A DNA stretch of 64,000 bases, taken from NCBI RefSeq assembly GCF_003202155.1, contig NZ_QFLI01000002.1:726056-790055 (forward strand), read 5' to 3'. The DNA is from Marinifilum breve (lineage in GTDB: Bacteria > Bacteroidota > Bacteroidia > Bacteroidales > Marinifilaceae). Shown here piece after piece: positions 36,082-44,351 of the stretch. The notes under the pieces were generated by a model. That model was not told the origin of the DNA, searched no databases, and saw nothing but the letters and a program-made list of their open reading frames with translations. Every line of letters starts with the position of its first letter. The first letter of the stretch is position 1. Position numbers and translations under genes: made by a program.

Positions 36082-36835
36082 ATACAAATCAATTGTGATT
36101 GATGACGAACAACTGGCAAGACAGCGTTTGATCAACTTATTAGCTCCACATAATGACAGAGTTGAAATTATTGGAGAGGCAGCCAATGGCAAGCAGGCAA
36201 TTGAAATGATTAACCAATTGAAACCTGATTTAATTTTCTTAGATATTCAAATGCCAGAAAAATCAGGTTTTGATATACTAAAGGAACTGCATCATCAACC
36301 TCTTGTGATTTTTTGTACTGCACACGATGAATATGCTCTTTTGGCTTTCGAAACTGCAAGCATTGACTACCTTTTAAAGCCAATCAAAAAAGAGCGTTTG
36401 GAAAAAACCATTGCAAAACTAGAGCTCATCGAAAGGGAAAATAATTTAAGTCAACTGGAAGAAATTCTTGCAAAACAGTTCAGTACAATTACAAAAAAAG
36501 AGTTGAGCTCAATACCAGTAAAGCTAGGAGACCGAGTAGCCTTTGTCGCCATAGAAGACATCACTCATTTTAAAGCTGAAGATAAATACGTAAGCATCAA
36601 TAATAATGAAGGAAAAGAATTCATTATTGATCATAGCTTGAACTACCTTGAACAAAAGTTAGATGAAAACTTTTTACGTGTTCATAGATCCTGTATCGTA
36701 AATACCATGTATATAAAAGAAATAAAACGATACCTGGGAGGGCGGTACATTCTTCAACTTAATGATGTCAGGCAAACCAAAATCTCAAGTGGAAAGAATT
36801 ATCACGATAAAATTAAGAGTTTAATGAATTTCTAA
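36071..36835 (+). CDS. LytTR-family response regulator
   Basis: This 254-residue regulator has a receiver with D11/D12, phospho-acceptor D58 in DLIFLDIQMPEKSG and lysine in DYLLKPIKKER, then a LytTR DNA-binding domain (about 150-254) with FKAEDKYVSINN and FLRVHRSCIVNTMYI. It is the partner of the overlapping kinase. The S41 protease gene 33 bases downstream is probably in the same transcript. Confidence 0.87.
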   Translation: MKTKYKSIVIDDEQLARQRLINLLAPHNDRVEIIGEAANGKQAIEMINQLKPDLIFLDIQMPEKSGFDILKELHHQPLVIFCTAHDEYALLAFETASIDYLLKPIKKERLEKTIAKLELIERENNLSQLEEILAKQFSTITKKELSSIPVKLGDRVAFVAIEDITHFKAEDKYVSINNNEGKEFIIDHSLNYLEQKLDENFLRVHRSCIVNTMYIKEIKRYLGGRYILQLNDVRQTKISSGKNYHDKIKSLMNF

Positions 36836-36868
36836 TTTACTCATCTTATCTAAAGCAATTAAACACAT

Positions 36869-38302
36869 ATGAAACAATTCATAATAACAATCTCCCTTCT
36901 TCTCGGGTTCATTTATAGTAACGCACAGGATAAAAAACAATTGTCCGATTTTGATTTCATTATCAACAAAATTAAGAATGACTACCCCGGATATTCTGAT
37001 AAAGTAAATGACGGGAATATTCAAGAATTAAAAAAACTGGAAAAGAAAACAAGAAAAATGATGATCCAATATCCTGATTCTTGTTATAAATATTTAAAAG
37101 ATTATGCGGCTTGGTTTAAAGATCATCATTTACGAGTATCGAAAATTCGAAAGTCCAGTAAAAGAGAATCTCATGAGAGAAAATATTCAAATTTTAATTT
37201 GGATTCAATGCAGAAAACATCCCAAACAATTGAAGGCATTTGGATGGGATACCGAGGAAGTTTTGCCGTAAAAAAAGAGCTTCATAAATACACTGCCATT
37301 TCAATAGATCTGCGTGGCTATGAGAAAAATCAAATCATATTTGAGGCTATTGAAAAAAAGAACAACGAATTTGATTTAACCACATACCGGAATAATAGAG
37401 GCTTTAAGCCTAGCATGGAACAAGCTTCCTTGTTATTAAACAATTCAGTTCTTGAAATTCACAACGATACCAGGTTCGTTAGAAAAACTGCAAATAAGAA
37501 AGCCGATATGGCATTTTTGCTATCATACATTCCTAAACATCCAAATGGTTTAAATACCTATCCAGTAGCTCTGAGTCTTAACGATAGTACTTTTTATTTG
37601 AGAGTCCCTGGTTTTTCTACAAATACTGCCAATGATTTAGTAGAGAAACATTGGAATGAGATTACGACCAGGCCAAATTTAATCGTAGACATTAGAAACA
37701 ATGGTGGAGGTCAAGACAATTATTACAAAAGGTTAGCAGAATTGATTTACACCAATCCATATGAAAGTAAAGGTGTTGAATGGTATTCTACAAAAGGAAT
37801 TATTGAAGATTGGGAAGACGCAATAAAGAAAGGTCATATAAAAAAAGGCGGTGAGGAATGGGCAAATGTTCTGCTAAAAAAAATGAAAGAAAAGGTTGGT
37901 GGATTTGTAATCCATCCTTTTCACGAAGGTGACACAAAAATTGAACGTGATACGGTTTATAGTTATCCTAAAAATGTAGGCATAATAATAAATAGCGGAA
38001 ATGCATCTTCCGCCGAGCAATTTCTTTTAACTGCCAAGAACAGTTCAAAAGTCATTTTGTTTGGAAATGAAAATACAGCTGGAGTTTTAGATTACTCCAA
38101 TATAACACCCAAAGAATTACCCTCAGGAAAATACAAACTATGGCTGCCAGCCACGCGTTCAAGAAGATTACCTGATCATCCAATTGATAATATAGGAATT
38201 GCACCAGACATTCATATTCCATTGGAACCAACTTTTCAACTGTTTGACAGACTTGATGATTGGGTATATTTTGTAAAGAATTATTTAGAATATAAAGAAT
38301 AA
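36869..38302 (+). CDS. S41-family protease
   Basis: The 477-residue protein has a signal peptide (MKQFIITISLLLGFIYSNA). The S41 core contains LIVDIRNNGGGQDNYYKRL and the nucleophile region INSGNASSAEQFLLTAKN followed by GNENTAGVLDYSN. The second serine of ASSAEQ is in the position of the catalytic Ser. It is exported, its substrate is unknown, and it is probably co-expressed with the LytS/LytTR pair. It is shorter than the S41 protease at 19391 and only distantly similar. Confidence 0.82.
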   Translation: MKQFIITISLLLGFIYSNAQDKKQLSDFDFIINKIKNDYPGYSDKVNDGNIQELKKLEKKTRKMMIQYPDSCYKYLKDYAAWFKDHHLRVSKIRKSSKRESHERKYSNFNLDSMQKTSQTIEGIWMGYRGSFAVKKELHKYTAISIDLRGYEKNQIIFEAIEKKNNEFDLTTYRNNRGFKPSMEQASLLLNNSVLEIHNDTRFVRKTANKKADMAFLLSYIPKHPNGLNTYPVALSLNDSTFYLRVPGFSTNTANDLVEKHWNEITTRPNLIVDIRNNGGGQDNYYKRLAELIYTNPYESKGVEWYSTKGIIEDWEDAIKKGHIKKGGEEWANVLLKKMKEKVGGFVIHPFHEGDTKIERDTVYSYPKNVGIIINSGNASSAEQFLLTAKNSSKVILFGNENTAGVLDYSNITPKELPSGKYKLWLPATRSRRLPDHPIDNIGIAPDIHIPLEPTFQLFDRLDDWVYFVKNYLEYKE

Positions 38303-38404
38303 AAGTTGATGATATTTTACAATACCCTGTTTAAGTCGATAACATGCCCCTGTAAAGGTAGTTACACGATCTATGTAAACGTAGTCGCTTTTATACTGAA
38401 AATT

Positions 38405-38968
38405 TTAAAGCAATTTCATTAGATCAGAACTTTGAATTACCATTGCAAACTCCTCATGCAAACTGGCCAATGCCGTATCATGAATCAGCTGAGCAGGATA
38501 TTTCTCTCCATTCACTCCTATTTTATCGAAGGTGGCAACAGCATCTTCGATTAAATAGGTTTCGAAGCCAAAGTTCCCCGCCATTCTGGTTGTGGTAGAA
38601 ATACAATGATCAGTGGTTAATCCAACAATCACCAGTTTAGTGACCCCCTTTTCCTCGAGTTGCTTTTTTAAATCAGTGCCAATAAATGCAGAATTTACAT
38701 TCTTCTGAATTACAGGCTCATCTTTCATTGGTTTGACCAGATCAATAAATTCATTTCCTGTATTATTATGTTCCAAAGGTGAACCTTTTGTAGTAGAACA
38801 ATGCTGAATATGATACAAAGGCAATCCTTTATCTCTCCAAGCTTTTAGAACTTTTGAGGCATTCAACTCCGCTTCCGGATTGTTTCTTCCTCCACCCCAA
38901 TACTCAATATCTTCAAATCCTTTTTGAAGATCGATTAATAGCAATGTTGTTTTATGGTCTATTTTCAT
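38405..38968 (-). CDS. Isochorismatase-like cysteine hydrolase
   Basis: This 187-residue protein has the catalytic triad pattern of the family: Asp in TLLLIDLQKGF, Lys in VIQKNVNSAFIGTDL, and Cys in IVGLTTDHCISTTTRMAGNFG. It would hydrolyse an amide or a similar bond. It ends the run of thiamine salvage genes, 18 bases after tenA, so it may act on a thiamine breakdown product, but a general nicotinamidase-like role is possible. Confidence 0.78.
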   Translation of the reverse strand: MKIDHKTTLLLIDLQKGFEDIEYWGGGRNNPEAELNASKVLKAWRDKGLPLYHIQHCSTTKGSPLEHNNTGNEFIDLVKPMKDEPVIQKNVNSAFIGTDLKKQLEEKGVTKLVIVGLTTDHCISTTTRMAGNFGFETYLIEDAVATFDKIGVNGEKYPAQLIHDTALASLHEEFAMVIQSSDLMKLL

Positions 38969-38986
38969 GTTCTAAATATATTTAGC

Positions 38987-39628
38987 CTAAATATCGTAAG
39001 ATTCTTCGAAAACAGCCAATTCATGTTTACAGGCTTGAACAAAAGCTTCTTTCACTTGCTCTTTATATTCAGACTCAATAGAATTGCACTCGACTATTTC
39101 GATAAATTTTTGAGTGTAACATTGGTACTCATCACCCGCATAGGTATCGATAAATTTCTGGTACGGATTATTGCTAACATTCTTTTGAATAATGGTATCA
39201 GCAACAGCGCCATAAATCCAAAAACAAGGCAATAATGCAGCATAAGCTACCTCCAGAGGTGAGTTTTTTGCATGATTCAGCAAGAAGGTGGAATAATCGG
39301 CGAAAGCCTTAGATTGAACTCTTGCCTCTTGTAAGTTAAAGTGCCGTAGATATTCATCTCTCAACACAAACTCAACTTCTAAACCATCCATTTCCAGACT
39401 TTTAAAAAAGTCTTTATCCTCATCATTTTTACTCCTTACAGCTACTCTTCCAAGTGCTTCAGCATCCATTTTTAAATAAAGGATATCCTGAGTCAGGTAA
39501 TGAGAGAAACTCTCCTTGCTTAATGTACCTGCCGCCAGTCCGGTAACAAAGCGACAGGAAATTAATTCTTGATATACTGGGAAAGCAGCTTCCCAAAGTT
39601 CTTTTGTAAAAGTGCCTACTGCTTGCAT
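38987..39628 (-). CDS. tenA: TenA-family aminopyrimidine aminohydrolase (second copy)
   Basis: The 213-residue protein has the TenA helical bundle with the substrate Asp in YLTQDILYL and the catalytic Cys in ALLPCFWIYG, which marks the Cys-type TenA that hydrolyses degraded thiamine pyrimidine. The C-terminal KHELAVFEESY includes the conserved Glu. It overlaps thiD by 13 bases. With a second tenA in the operon, one copy may have a different pyrimidine substrate. Confidence 0.87.
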   Translation of the reverse strand: MQAVGTFTKELWEAAFPVYQELISCRFVTGLAAGTLSKESFSHYLTQDILYLKMDAEALGRVAVRSKNDEDKDFFKSLEMDGLEVEFVLRDEYLRHFNLQEARVQSKAFADYSTFLLNHAKNSPLEVAYAALLPCFWIYGAVADTIIQKNVSNNPYQKFIDTYAGDEYQCYTQKFIEIVECNSIESEYKEQVKEAFVQACKHELAVFEESYDI

Positions 39629-40434
39629 GTTTCCAAAAGCTGGTAAAAATGATTTACAGGACCGTGTCCTTCTCCTATCTTGTAATCTGCTCCGGCAAGT
39701 ATGGCATTATTGATGTAATCTTTGGCCTTTTTAGCAGATTCCTGAAGATTGTATCCTTGCGATAGGAAAGCAGCAAATGCCGATGACATGGTGCATCCTG
39801 TGCCATGAGTATTTTTCGTTGTCAATCGATTCGACGTCATCTCCACACTCTCCTGCTTTTCAAAATCGTAAAACACATCAATCAACTCATCTTCATTCAA
39901 ATGCCCTGCCTTCAACAAAACCGAAACCTTATAGTGATTCGCCAACTCAGCTGCACATTCAAACACATCTTCCTGTGTTGGGATTTGTCTGCCCAATAGA
40001 ATTTCTGCTTCAGGAATATTAGGAGTAATTACCTTCACCATTGGTATCAACACCTCTTTTAGTGTTGTAATGGCCTCGTCCAACAACAACTTATCTCCTG
40101 AGGTTGCCACCATTACTGGGTCGAGAACCACATTTTTGATTTGATATTTATTCAAAGCATCCGCCACCACATGAATGGTTTCCGATGAATGCAACATTCC
40201 AATTTTAATGGCATCAGCACCAATATCACTCAAAACCGCATCTATTTGTTCTGCTAATATCTGATTGGGAACTGCATGTACATTGCTTACTCCCACTGTA
40301 TTTTGTACTGTGATTGCAGTGATAGCCGTAGCTGCATAGGAGCCACATGCCGAAATGGCTTTAATATCAGCCTGAATTCCTGCTCCACCGCCCGAATCGC
40401 TTCCTGCAATGCTTAAAACTTTATTGTATTTCAT
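39616..40434 (-). CDS. thiD: Hydroxymethylpyrimidine (phosphate) kinase
   Basis: The 272-residue ThiD has the HMP/ATP-binding motifs SIAGSDSGGGAGIQADIKAI, TAITAITVQNT, VLDPVMVATSGD and the catalytic TKNTHGTGCTMSSAFAA. It phosphorylates HMP and HMP-P, supplying HMP-PP for ThiE. It lies between the two tenA genes. Confidence 0.94.
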   Translation of the reverse strand: MKYNKVLSIAGSDSGGGAGIQADIKAISACGSYAATAITAITVQNTVGVSNVHAVPNQILAEQIDAVLSDIGADAIKIGMLHSSETIHVVADALNKYQIKNVVLDPVMVATSGDKLLLDEAITTLKEVLIPMVKVITPNIPEAEILLGRQIPTQEDVFECAAELANHYKVSVLLKAGHLNEDELIDVFYDFEKQESVEMTSNRLTTKNTHGTGCTMSSAFAAFLSQGYNLQESAKKAKDYINNAILAGADYKIGEGHGPVNHFYQLLETCKQ

Positions 40435-40446
40435 TAATCTACTTTT

Positions 40447-41094
40447 TTAAACTGGCCACGTTTCCTTTTTGTAAGCACTATCCCAAAACATCCACTCCAT
40501 TTTAGATGCTTTAACAAAGGCATTCCACATCTGCTTTCTCTTCTCAATGGAAGTATTTACAGCCAGATGATCACAAATTTCTATAGCTTTTTCTACCGCT
40601 AGTGCAAACTCTTCGCCTCCGTAGGTATCTATCCAGTTTTGATACTGATTTTCTTGTTCCTCCTGATTTGCCAGAATATAATCACCTACTTTCTTATAGA
40701 TCCAAAAGCAAGGCAAAACAGCTGCTGCAGCTTCTTCAACTGAAGCAGTAGCCAATTGTTTATGAATAAAAGAGGTGTATAGAAGACAAGAAGGTGATAC
40801 ACTGCTATTTTGCTTTTGATCTTTCAAATAAAACTGATGCAATGCTTGCTCAACTGCAACGGTATCACTAGCAAAGTTTAAAAATTCTTTTCTTTGTTCT
40901 GAGTCTTCCAGTTTAACAGCAATTCCTGCCAATACTTTGCCAAACTCGGCCAAATAAAGGGAATCCTGAGTCAAGTAGAAATTGAATTTTTCTCTGTCTA
41001 ATTCTCCACTCATCAGTTCAATAATAAAAGGATGTTCGAGAATTTGAGTATAAATTCCTTCAATCCTTCTCCAGGCTTCTTCAGACCATTTCAT
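40447..41094 (-). CDS. tenA: TenA-family aminopyrimidine aminohydrolase (first copy)
   Basis: The protein has 215 residues, with Asp in YLTQDSLYL and Cys in AVLPCFWIYKKV as in Cys-type TenA, and KMEWMFWDSAY at the C-terminus. Its start overlaps the thiE stop by four bases (ATGA). The two TenA proteins are clearly diverged, so this is not a very recent duplication. Confidence 0.87.
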   Translation of the reverse strand: MKWSEEAWRRIEGIYTQILEHPFIIELMSGELDREKFNFYLTQDSLYLAEFGKVLAGIAVKLEDSEQRKEFLNFASDTVAVEQALHQFYLKDQKQNSSVSPSCLLYTSFIHKQLATASVEEAAAAVLPCFWIYKKVGDYILANQEEQENQYQNWIDTYGGEEFALAVEKAIEICDHLAVNTSIEKRKQMWNAFVKASKMEWMFWDSAYKKETWPV

Positions 41095-41744
41095 GAATCA
41101 ATTGCTTTAAGTGATAAACTCTTGTTAATGATTTCCTTCAATTCTTTTGCTGCATTGCAAGGGTCCTTAGCACAAACAATTGCCGAAACCACTGCAATAC
41201 CATCGGCACCAGCCTTAATGATATCTGCGGTATTTGCCGAATTAATCCCACCAATAGCCACTGCTGGATGCTTGGAAAAACTCATGATTTCCTTCACGCC
41301 ATCCAATTCCAAAGGTTTGGCAATATCATTCTTGGTTTGCGTAGAAAATACTGGTGATAAACCAATGTAATCTACATCCAATTGGTTTGCTTGTTTTGCT
41401 TGTTCAATATTCTCAACCGAAAGTCCGATAATCTTATTGGGTCCTAAAATCTTGCGTGCTACATCATAGGGCAAATCACTCTGACCAATGTGCAAACCTT
41501 CCGCATCCACTGCCAAAGCTATATCTAACCGATCATTAATAATTAAAGGCACTTTATATTTTTCAAGCACTTTCTTGACTGTTCTGGCCAGCTGGTAAAA
41601 ATCTTTTGAGTTTGCCTCCTTTTCTCGGATTTGCACCATGCTAACACCTCCTTTTACTGCCTCTTCAACAATATCTTCAAGCGCTTTACCATTAGCTAAT
41701 TCCTTATCTGTAACCAGATATAAGTTTAAATCTTCTCTGTTCAT
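41091..41744 (-). CDS. thiE: Thiamine-phosphate synthase
   Basis: The start at 41744 overlaps the thiM stop by four bases (ATGA) and gives 217 residues; a start four codons earlier is possible. The TIM-barrel motifs VSMVQIREKEANSKDFY, PLIINDRLDIALAVDAEGLHIGQ, YIGLSPVFSTQTK and PAVAIGGINSANT are diagnostic. It joins HMP-PP and thiazole phosphate into thiamine phosphate. Confidence 0.95.
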   Translation of the reverse strand: MNREDLNLYLVTDKELANGKALEDIVEEAVKGGVSMVQIREKEANSKDFYQLARTVKKVLEKYKVPLIINDRLDIALAVDAEGLHIGQSDLPYDVARKILGPNKIIGLSVENIEQAKQANQLDVDYIGLSPVFSTQTKNDIAKPLELDGVKEIMSFSKHPAVAIGGINSANTADIIKAGADGIAVVSAIVCAKDPCNAAKELKEIINKSLSLKAIDS

Positions 41745-42538
41745 TCTACCGTACAAAATGCTTGTTCAATTTCAACTTCGCTCAACTTATACAAACAATC
41801 CAGAAAATGCATTTGCATACTTCCAGGTCCATTTGCTTTTGCACTTGCCAGTTCTCCGGTAATTCCCATTACTGTCATTCCATTAACAGCTGCTTCAAAC
41901 AAATTATCGTTGGTAGCAATAAAAGCTCCCAATAAAGCAGTTGCCGTACATCCCATTCCAGTTACCTTTTCCATCATCGAATTTCCAAAAGCAACCCTTT
42001 CAACTCGATTCCCATCGGTGATATAGTCTACCTCTCCACTGATTACAACAATACACTCATGCAATTGAGCCAAATATTTGGCAGAATCAAGAGCTGATTT
42101 TGTAGATACAACACTATCAACACCCTTGGTTTTCATTTCCTGATTCACCAAGGCCATGATTTCTGAAGCATTGCCTCTGATAATTTCCGGATTGCAATTG
42201 TTGATTATTCTCGTTGCTATTTCGTTTCGGTAAGCTGTAGCTCCAGCGCCTACAGGATCGAAGACAATTGGAATTTTTCTTTCATTGGCCCTTAAGCCTG
42301 CAATAATCATCGACTCAACCCATTCTTTTGATAGGGTTCCCATATTTAACACCAAAGCAGAAGCAATTCCAACCATGTCCTTTACCTCTTCCTGGGCATG
42401 AGCCATAACCGGCGATGCCCCAATGGCAAGAAGTGCATTTGCAGTATTATTCATCACCACATAATTGGTAATATTGTGTACTAAGGGAGAATTTTTCCTG
42501 ATTGCTTCCAGGTTTTCTGTAATCATTTTTGGATTCAT
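41741..42538 (-). CDS. thiM: Hydroxyethylthiazole kinase
   Basis: I chose the ATG at 42538, five bases after the methyltransferase stop, giving 265 residues. The ThiM signature VHNITNYVVMNNTANALLA and the catalytic-site block KVTGMGCTATALLGAF are present, with VFDPVGAGATAYR in the middle. It phosphorylates salvaged thiazole alcohol. Its presence, without thiazole synthesis genes in this operon, marks the cluster as salvage. Confidence 0.93.
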   Translation of the reverse strand: MNPKMITENLEAIRKNSPLVHNITNYVVMNNTANALLAIGASPVMAHAQEEVKDMVGIASALVLNMGTLSKEWVESMIIAGLRANERKIPIVFDPVGAGATAYRNEIATRIINNCNPEIIRGNASEIMALVNQEMKTKGVDSVVSTKSALDSAKYLAQLHECIVVISGEVDYITDGNRVERVAFGNSMMEKVTGMGCTATALLGAFIATNDNLFEAAVNGMTVMGITGELASAKANGPGSMQMHFLDCLYKLSEVEIEQAFCTVE

Positions 42539-42543
42539 AGCAT

Positions 42544-43245
42544 CTAGTTTTTCACAGCACAAATCGCTACATAATCACCACAATCATATCCTTCAATTGG
42601 TTCTTCGGCCACCTGATTTGAATACAAAGGATGCTTGGTTAGTGTTTGTGCAAATTGAAGTTCCTTAAAGTTAGCATTTTTTATGATATCAATTTTCTCT
42701 GAAGTGGTTCTCCATTTGGCAACTTTTACCAGTTCTATTGGATATGGATCTCTTGGATGAACTCCTCCTAATAATTCATGATCCCAGGTACCCACTGATT
42801 TGGCTAAGTTGTAAAGAACACCATAAGAACTCTCCTTGGGCACATCAATCATTACAATTTTACCACCAGGTCGCAGTGCTTCGTAAGCTTTTTCAACAGC
42901 CTTTTGTAAATCGGTAATATAACTTGGAGTACCATTAAACAGAATTGTATCGAAATTTTCTTTACCCAATTCCATTTCTTCGGCAGTGGTAATTTCAACA
43001 TTTAAACCTCGTTCTTTGGCAATAGCTGCCATTCCTTCCGATGGTTCAATACCATTCTTAATGCTAATGCCAAATTCTTTATCCAAAATGGTTTCGAACA
43101 AACCACTGCCACATCCTACCGAGAATACTTCTCCTGCATTTTCTAAGAAATGTGCCACCAATTTTACCTCTGAATAAAGAACATTTTCATTTTCCAAAAA
43201 CCATGCATCATAATCCGATGCATATTGATTAAATTTTGATCCCAT
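42544..43245 (-). CDS. Class I SAM-dependent methyltransferase under TPP riboswitch control
   Basis: This 233-residue protein has the Rossmann methyltransferase motifs: VFSVGCGSGLFET (SAM-binding motif I), NGIEPSEGM (acidic-loop region), FDTILFNGTPSYI and EALRPGGKIVMID. It is the first gene after the TPP riboswitch and is followed by thiM after five bases, so it is regulated with thiamine salvage. Its substrate is not evident. A role in thiamine-related detoxification or in processing a salvaged precursor would fit the context but is unproven. Confidence 0.82.
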   Translation of the reverse strand: MGSKFNQYASDYDAWFLENENVLYSEVKLVAHFLENAGEVFSVGCGSGLFETILDKEFGISIKNGIEPSEGMAAIAKERGLNVEITTAEEMELGKENFDTILFNGTPSYITDLQKAVEKAYEALRPGGKIVMIDVPKESSYGVLYNLAKSVGTWDHELLGGVHPRDPYPIELVKVAKWRTTSEKIDIIKNANFKELQFAQTLTKHPLYSNQVAEEPIEGYDCGDYVAICAVKN

Positions 43246-43287
43246 TTTATGCTTTTGTTTTAAGTATTTTGCACAACAGCAGGGAAC

Positions 43288-43319
43288 AAAAAAAACCGCT
43301 CCACGAAAGTGAAACGGTT
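43288..43319 (-). terminator. Intrinsic terminator of the TPP riboswitch expression platform
   Basis: On the minus strand AACCGTTTCAC pairs with GTGGAGCGGTT around TTTC (two or three G-U pairs) and is followed by eight T residues. It lies between the aptamer and the methyltransferase start, so TPP binding should favour its formation and stop transcription. Confidence 0.87.
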
Positions 43320-43353
43320 GTATCTATATGGTAATAATTTATATCAGACAAAT

Positions 43354-43434
43354 CGTTTCCCTACGCTACTATTATGCAGATCAGGTAAAAGGGTAAAATC
43401 TCAGCCTGAATAAATGATTCAAGCACCCCTAACG
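43354..43434 (-). promoter_or_regulatory. TPP riboswitch aptamer
   Basis: The minus strand shows the conserved thi-box elements in order: GGGGTGCTT, then GCTGAGATTTTACCC, then ACCTGATCTGCATAATAGTA, then GCGTAGGGAA, closed by a short CGTT/AACG P1 stem. The aptamer ends 35 bases before the terminator hairpin, forming a standard transcriptional OFF switch for the downstream salvage operon. Confidence 0.95.
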
Positions 43435-43440
43435 TTCCGA

Positions 43441-43448
43441 CAAAGGTA
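43441..43448 (-). promoter_or_regulatory. Candidate -7 box of the thiamine salvage operon
   Basis: TACCTTTG on the minus strand matches TAnnTTTG and sits just upstream of the aptamer, so transcription would start within a few bases of P1. A good -33 TTTG is lacking. The promoter overlaps the stretch just past the stop codon at 43452 of the upstream gene. Confidence 0.6.
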
Positions 43449-43451
43449 AAA

Positions 43452-43817
43452 TTATTTCATGAAATCTCTTGTATTTGTATGATAACCCGGAAGAAAATAT
43501 TTGGCTGGATCCTGAGCTATTCGTTCGTGATATCGAACATTTTCATAAATTGCTTCCGTAAGATGTAATGCAACTCCTAAAACTTCCTGTCCAACAGTAA
43601 ATGATTCTTTCTTGTAATTTAAATTTCCCAAATTTGGCCTCTTAAACTCCATATAATCCTCTAATACTATCACTTCCTTTTCTACTTCAAAATTAAAAGG
43701 AGCTTTCTGTTCCTTGTATTCTTGCCATTTGCTCAGGTATTCATCTTCATTTGTTGATTGCGCAGATATGGATAAAGCAACCAACAAAAAAACTAATAAC
43801 GCAATTATTGACTTCAT
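43452..43817 (-). CDS. Small secreted protein of unknown function
   Basis: The 121-residue protein has a signal peptide (MKSIIALLVFLLVALSISA) and a mature part rich in Glu, Lys and Tyr with no cysteine. It ends YHTNTRDFMK. I know no family for it. The thiamine operon promoter lies just after its stop codon. Confidence 0.55.
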   Translation of the reverse strand: MKSIIALLVFLLVALSISAQSTNEDEYLSKWQEYKEQKAPFNFEVEKEVIVLEDYMEFKRPNLGNLNYKKESFTVGQEVLGVALHLTEAIYENVRYHERIAQDPAKYFLPGYHTNTRDFMK

Positions 43818-43880
43818 AACATTGTGATTTGATTATGATATAAATTTAAGCTTATCATTTCTAAAAAACAAGTGAATGGC

Positions 43881-44213
43881 TTAATGAGTCCAATCCAGAA
43901 GAATTGCCTTACCATCAACTTGTTTCTCTATTGCTTTTTTCATTGTTTCGAAGTGTGGACAAGGATATCCAATTGGATTTCCTCTCTTAATACATGAAGC
44001 CATGGCTATAATTTCTGCTCCTCTTTCTATCATCATTTTTGCTCTTGTAACAGCTTTTTTTCCCGGGCAGCCTCCACAAGTAACAAAGCCTGTAATTTCA
44101 CAAGGTCCATATTCCTTAAATGCTAATTTCCCAGAGCTAGCCACCTTAAAATCTGCACTACCAGGACACATGTCCTCGGTTTGCTGGCAACGTATTATTC
44201 CTACTTTCTTCAT
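43881..44213 (-). CDS. CGGC-domain protein
   Basis: Starting at the ATG at 44213 (MKKVGIIRCQQTEDMCPG) the protein is 110 residues; an earlier start adds six residues. It has the CGGC motif in GFVTCGGCPGKKAV plus further cysteines (C9, C16 and MASCIKRGNPIGYPCPH), the pattern of CGGC-domain proteins, which are thought to bind metal. No enzymatic role is established. Confidence 0.78.
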   Translation of the reverse strand: MKKVGIIRCQQTEDMCPGSADFKVASSGKLAFKEYGPCEITGFVTCGGCPGKKAVTRAKMMIERGAEIIAMASCIKRGNPIGYPCPHFETMKKAIEKQVDGKAILLDWTH

Positions 44214-44351
44214 CAACTTATAATTACACATAAATTAAAACACAATAATAAAATATTGTTCTCTTATCATCAAACGATTTCTATTGAAATCAATTCACCC
44301 ATATAAAAATCCTTTGTTTTAGATTAACTTTGGAGCTTCAATTATTAGATT

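Noticed and set aside
43288-43319. Simple terminator for the upstream gene at 43452.
   Set aside because: The hairpin lies downstream of a TPP aptamer on the same strand, so it is the riboswitch expression platform.
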